Source: an uncultured Bacteroidales bacterium (lineage in GTDB: Bacteria > Bacteroidota > Bacteroidia > Bacteroidales > Bacteroidaceae). From it: a DNA stretch of 34,252 nucleotides. Below the pieces are notes generated by a model. It saw nothing but the letters and a program-made list of their open reading frames with translations, ran no database searches and was not told where the DNA came from. The translations under genes and the position numbers were made by a program. Below, one piece after another: positions 33,254 through 34,252 of the stretch (position 1 is its first letter; each line of letters opens with the position of its first letter). The DNA lies in assembly GCA_902771725.1 (NCBI GenBank), contig CACXXT010000027.1, positions 1 to 34,252 on the forward strand, in the 5' to 3' direction.

Positions 33254-34252
33254 TCACTTCTCACTCCCGATTTTCAACTGCAGATCCACATACTCGCCTT
33301 TCACAGCCTTAGCTCCTGCAGCTACACTCTGCCTGGCTACGCGTCCTTGACCATGTACGCGCACCTTCAGCCCCTGCGCCTCCAACAGCGCAACAGCCTG
33401 ACGCAGCCCCAGTCCCGACACGTCAGGTACGACTCCTCCCACGGTGTCGGGCAGTGCCACAGGTTGTGGTGCCTCGAAGACGGAAGTGCTGTCTGCAGCA
33501 TCGGAGGCAGGAAGATAGGCGCCCTTGGCCATCACATACTGGGCAAGCTGGCTGAACACGGGACCCGCCTGACCACCTCCGGATGCAGGCAGGCCACGCT
33601 TCTTGATGCAGACCACACAAGAGTATTTCGGATTTTCGGAGGGGTAGAAGCCCGCGAAGCTGACCATGTAGCGAGCGGGCGAGCTATGGTAGCTGCCACT
33701 CTCGTCGGCCACCTGTGCTGTGCCGGTCTTGCCACAGACCTTGAACTGCTTGCAACCGGCTTTCTTTCCCAATCCTAAGGGGTCGTTGACCACACGCTCC
33801 AGGATCTCATGGATGTCACGCAGTGTGTGTGGTGAGCAGATACGCTCCTTCACCACCTCCACGGGGAATTCCTTCAGCACCTCGCCGTCCTTCTCGATGG
33901 CACGGACAAAACGGGGCTTGACCATACGTCCATTGTTGGCGATGGCATTGTAGAAGGTGACCGTGTAGATAGGAGGTATCTGTGTCTCATAACCGATAGA
34001 CATCCAAGGCAGTGCCGTCTTGCTCCAGTTGCTTCCATCGGGTTTCGGACGGCGCACATTGGGCTTGCCGACACCAGGGAAAGGAAGGTCGAAAGGTACA
34101 CCTACGCCCTCCCGATATAGACCGTCGACATACTTCTCGGGATGGTCATGGTAGTATTTGTCGATGAACTTGCTGACACCCACGTTCGACGAGAACATCA
34201 GGCACTCGTCCACAGAGATGGCACGCCCGTAGCCGCCCTTGCGCCAGTTGTG
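33254..34252 (-). CDS. ftsI: septal class B penicillin-binding protein FtsI, C-terminal part with PASTA domain
   Basis: The frame is open to the window edge, so the 5' part is missing and 332 residues are visible. The transpeptidase domain shows the SxN motif (FSSNVGVSK) and the KTG motif (VCGKTGTAQVA). The SxxK nucleophile motif must lie beyond 34252. A C-terminal PASTA domain (VVPDVSGLGLRQAVALLEAQ to the end) may bind septal peptidoglycan. FtsI cross-links glycan strands made by FtsW at the septum. Position before murE and the class B motifs support FtsI over other PBPs. An apparent GTG start at 34213 is internal to the gene. Confidence 0.94.
   Translation of the reverse strand, partial: HNWRKGGYGRAISVDECLMFSSNVGVSKFIDKYYHDHPEKYVDGLYREGVGVPFDLPFPGVGKPNVRRPKPDGSNWSKTALPWMSIGYETQIPPIYTVTFYNAIANNGRMVKPRFVRAIEKDGEVLKEFPVEVVKERICSPHTLRDIHEILERVVNDPLGLGKKAGCKQFKVCGKTGTAQVADESGSYHSSPARYMVSFAGFYPSENPKYSCVVCIKKRGLPASGGGQAGPVFSQLAQYVMAKGAYLPASDAADSTSVFEAPQPVALPDTVGGVVPDVSGLGLRQAVALLEAQGLKVRVHGQGRVARQSVAAGAKAVKGEYVDLQLKIGSEK

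Overview
The window looks like a chromosome segment of a Bacteroidales bacterium, most likely a Prevotella-like member of the Prevotellaceae. The evidence is the Bacteroidota gene order of the division and cell-wall (dcw) cluster, several promoter-like sites matching the Bacteroidota pattern TTTG-N19-21-TAnnTTTG, A+T-rich start-codon leaders without strong Shine-Dalgarno sites, and families largely confined to this phylum (DUF3244, 6-bladed propeller lipoproteins, NVEALA-like peptides). The genus is an inference.

Layout. 1-424: hairpins and a small XRE-type regulator gene with an apparent one-base frameshift. 425-9,000 (minus): an RND efflux module with two non-identical RND pumps, a lipoprotein adaptor and a TolC-type outer membrane factor. 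The TolC part is fused in frame to an upstream GtrA-type membrane protein. 9,040-15,827 (minus): an A+T-richer block of tightly packed genes, several overlapping by ATGA. It encodes DUF3244 protein, TMTC/PMT-like GT-C glycosyltransferase, a serine-rich NVEALA-like secreted protein, propeller lipoprotein, thioredoxin-like/DUF1573 protein, DUF1573 lipoprotein, type I signal peptidase, polyprenyl-phosphate glycosyltransferase and GtrA. A TPR/transmembrane/coiled-coil/HTH regulator is transcribed divergently (16,057-17,820 plus). The shared intergenic region carries a promoter, a perfect 9-bp-arm palindrome between its -33 and -7 elements, and four helically phased TTGTTG(CA) repeats.

17,821-20,800: gyrB, rpsT and tRNA-Glu on the minus strand with clear terminators, and the recO promoter on the plus strand. 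20,800-34,252: recO (plus) converges on the dcw cluster, which is read on the minus strand as ftsI (cut by the window edge)-murE-mraY-murD-ftsW-murG-murC-ftsQ-ftsA-ftsZ. It makes and polymerises lipid II and builds the division ring; the DNPR motif in MurE points to meso-diaminopimelate peptidoglycan.

The most unusual part is the 9-16 kb block. GT2 plus GtrA plus a GT-C transferase is the minimal set for lipid-linked-sugar O-glycosylation outside the cytoplasmic membrane. It is encoded with a secreted protein whose predicted mature N-terminus is a 25-residue tract with 20 Ser/Thr, together with a dedicated signal peptidase and a CxxC protein that could serve the eight cysteines of its mature region. 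I propose an exported, disulfide-bonded, O-glycosylated peptide system. This is inference from gene content and awaits experiment.
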